Origin: Bifidobacterium sp. UBA744
GTDB taxonomy: Bacteria; Actinomycetota; Actinomycetes; Actinomycetales; Bifidobacteriaceae
Direction of reading: 5' to 3'
Assembly (NCBI GenBank): GCA_002298605.1
Contig: DBKS01000001.1
Span: 6,408 to 13,009 of the forward strand
Length of the DNA stretch: 6,602 nucleotides
Of this stretch, positions 5,349-6,602 are shown one piece after another. Each line of letters opens with the position of its first letter. The first letter of the stretch is position 1. The notes beneath the pieces are model-generated. The model was not told the origin of the DNA, searched no databases, and saw only the letters and a list, made by a program, of their open reading frames with translations. A program made the translations under genes and the position numbers.

Positions 5349-5546
5349 ATGAAATTCGGAATGAGGAAACCCAGTTGGAGGAAGAGCCTGTCCGCGCGCA
5401 CCCGGGGACGGGCCACCCGTGCGGTCAAACGGGCGCTGATTCCCGGCTACGGCAAGAAGGGCATGGGCTGGCTGCATCCCAGGCGCAAGCTGTACAACAA
5501 GGTGTATAGGAAAACCACGTTCAGCCTGTTTGATTTGTTCAGGTGA
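5349..5546 (+). CDS. Small, very basic protein of unknown function
   Basis: This 65-residue product has 20 Lys/Arg and a single acidic residue. Order of features: a basic N-terminus (KPSWRKSLSARTRGRATRAV), a glycine-rich turn IPGYGKKGMGWLHPRRK (31-47), then LYNKVYRKTTFSLFDLF. The ARTRGR / PGYGKKGMG / YNKVYRKTT pattern recalls small basic proteins that I remember from phages and from Gram-positive chromosomes, but I cannot name a family. Nothing suggests a membrane segment; the charge would suit binding to nucleic acid or to acidic membranes. AGAGG (5335-5339) stands 9 bases before the ATG at 5349, so that start is preferred to a TTG at 5343. The gene begins 60 bases past the IS30-type right end. 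Its stop overlaps the ribosome binding site of the following transporter, so the two are probably one transcript. Presence as a gene is likely; function is unknown. Confidence 0.68.
   Translation: MKFGMRKPSWRKSLSARTRGRATRAVKRALIPGYGKKGMGWLHPRRKLYNKVYRKTTFSLFDLFR
5541..5545 (+). promoter_or_regulatory. Ribosome binding site overlapping the upstream stop codon
   Basis: AGGTG lies 8 bases before the ATG at 5554 and overlaps the TGA (5544-5546) of the small basic protein gene. This arrangement decides the transporter start over later ATGs (5569) and suggests translational coupling. Confidence 0.5.
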
Positions 5547-5553
5547 CGGCCTG

Positions 5554-6546
5554 ATGTTCCCTGCGAAGATGACCGAATCGCTGCAAGGGGAGCGGGAACG
5601 CGACGTTGCCGCGTCCGGCAAAAACCAAAAGGGTTCCCCGCATGAAGGCATAAGCGTTCCCAAGAACGTCGCCCGTCTTATGATGCTGGTCAACGCCGCC
5701 GTATGGGGTTCCGGATACACCATGCTCAAACATGTGCAGGACGTGATGACGAGCCAGTGGATGATGTTCTTCCGCATGAGCGCCTCGACTGTGCTGATGG
5801 CGCTGGTGTTTCTTCCGCGTCTGCGCAGAATCGGCATGAGACGCTACATTGCGCCGGGATGCATGCTTGCGCTGACGTATTGGCTTGGCTTCATGTTCCA
5901 ACTCAAGGGATTGGAAACCACTTCGCCGGGTCGCAACAGTTTCTTCACCGACACCTACTGCGTGATGGTGCCGTTCGTGCTGTGGGCGTTGACGCGCAAG
6001 CGTCCCGGCGCGCAGCATATCGTGGCGGCGCTCGTATGCACGCTCGGCATCGGACTGGTTTCGCTGAGCGGCACGGGTGGCGAGGAACTCGCCGGCGTGG
6101 GATTCGGCGATGCGATGACGATTGTCGGTGCGCTGTTCTTCGCGGTGAACCTTGTGGTCGTCGGCATGATGGGACGCAAATTCGACGCGGTGGCGTTGAT
6201 GCTGTCTGAATTCGCATGGTGCGCGCTGTTCTTCGGCGTTGGCGCGGTCCTGTTCGACGGTGCGCCATCCGCGGCGTGGATGCGCGCGGACGTGGTGCTG
6301 TGCCTTGCGTATCTGGTGGTCGGCTCGACCATCATCGCGCAGATCTTCCAAACCATCGCCGTGCAGAACCTGCCGGCCACGGAAGGCTCCGTGATTCTGA
6401 GCACCGAATGCATTTTCGCCATGATGGTTTCCGTGATTTTCGCCGGGGAACAACTCACCGTGCCGTCGGTATGCGGTTTCGCCGTGATTTTCGGCGCGAT
6501 TCTGCTTTCGGAGGTACAGTTTCCGATGCGTCGCAAAACCAAATAA
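5554..6546 (+). CDS. EamA/DMT-family membrane transporter
   Basis: The gene encodes a 330-residue inner-membrane protein of the drug/metabolite transporter superfamily, EamA type. Such proteins usually export metabolites; the substrate is unknown. A hydrophilic N-terminal extension (1-38) precedes about ten hydrophobic helices in two repeated halves. The first repeat runs from NAAVWGSGYTMLK (47-59) to LGIGLVSLSG (164-173) and includes SPGRNSFFTDTYCVMVPF (124-141), the loop and helix that carry the family's conserved small residues before a Pro. The second repeat runs from DAMTIVGALFFAVNL (186-200) and ends with the typical EGSVILSTECIFAMMVSVIF, then AGEQLT (297-302) and GAILLSE (314-320), followed by a basic tail. 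An ATG at 5554 is chosen because AGGTG stands 8 bases upstream; an ATG at 5569 is the alternative. The family normally has ~300 residues, so the length fits apart from the N-terminal extension. The gene follows the small basic protein with an 7-base gap. GC content returns to host level here. Confidence 0.87.
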   Translation: MFPAKMTESLQGERERDVAASGKNQKGSPHEGISVPKNVARLMMLVNAAVWGSGYTMLKHVQDVMTSQWMMFFRMSASTVLMALVFLPRLRRIGMRRYIAPGCMLALTYWLGFMFQLKGLETTSPGRNSFFTDTYCVMVPFVLWALTRKRPGAQHIVAALVCTLGIGLVSLSGTGGEELAGVGFGDAMTIVGALFFAVNLVVVGMMGRKFDAVALMLSEFAWCALFFGVGAVLFDGAPSAAWMRADVVLCLAYLVVGSTIIAQIFQTIAVQNLPATEGSVILSTECIFAMMVSVIFAGEQLTVPSVCGFAVIFGAILLSEVQFPMRRKTK

Positions 6547-6602
6547 CGCGTTCCGTAGATGTATCAAGAAATCCACGCTCGACAAGATGCTCATGTAGGG
6601 GG

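Noticed and set aside
5539..6594. 351-codon minus-strand frame opposite the DMT transporter
   Set aside because: It is His/Arg-rich antisense of a clear transporter gene, with no motif of its own.

Overview
The window looks like a variable, mobile-element-scarred stretch of a high-GC actinobacterial chromosome. Bifidobacterium is my best guess, because of the ~65% GC host-type genes, the IS30-type transposase style and the YefM/YoeB relics. This is inferred from composition and gene style; no marker gene is present to prove it.

Layout. (1) 163-1137 (+): an intact AEC-family membrane transporter, probably starting at TTG. (2) 1138-1931: a wrecked type II toxin-antitoxin locus. The YefM/Phd-like antitoxin (1423-1628) has lost an internal block and shifted frame. 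The YoeB-like toxin (1632-1931) keeps its first ~48 residues, then runs in frame into a DinJ/RelB-like antitoxin segment and on into unrecognised sequence. A doubtful 43-codon ORF (1203-1334) precedes it. (3) 1932-2575: no supportable gene; probably decayed DNA. (4) About 2576-4600: a strongly AT-rich island (two sampled 60-base lines count 33% and 37% GC, against 65% in the AEC gene). On the minus strand it holds the C-terminal half of a MazG-like pyrophosphohydrolase, frameshifted at an A6 run, with an unknown ORF upstream. On the plus strand it holds an intact 374-residue protein with two Cys-rich zinc-type motifs and a possible OB-like C-terminus. That protein is the most plausible undescribed gene here. 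(5) About 4602-5289: an internally deleted IS30-family element. Both imperfect terminal inverted repeats, the N-terminal HTH half and the last ~23 codons of the transposase remain; the DDE catalytic core is gone. (6) 5349-6546 (+): a small, very basic 65-residue protein overlapped at its stop by the ribosome binding site of an EamA/DMT-family transporter.

How it fits together. Two intact host-type transporter genes bracket about 4 kb of insertions and remnants. The two halves of the TA locus are damaged by different events, and all recognisable YoeB catalytic residues after the first are missing, so the locus should be inactive as a classical TA pair. The IS30 derivative has kept ends but no catalytic core, so it could move only with a transposase supplied in trans. 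The 374-residue protein is the only clearly intact gene of the AT-rich island. I see no integrase, replication protein or conserved partner beside it, so its system, if any, cannot be named from this window.
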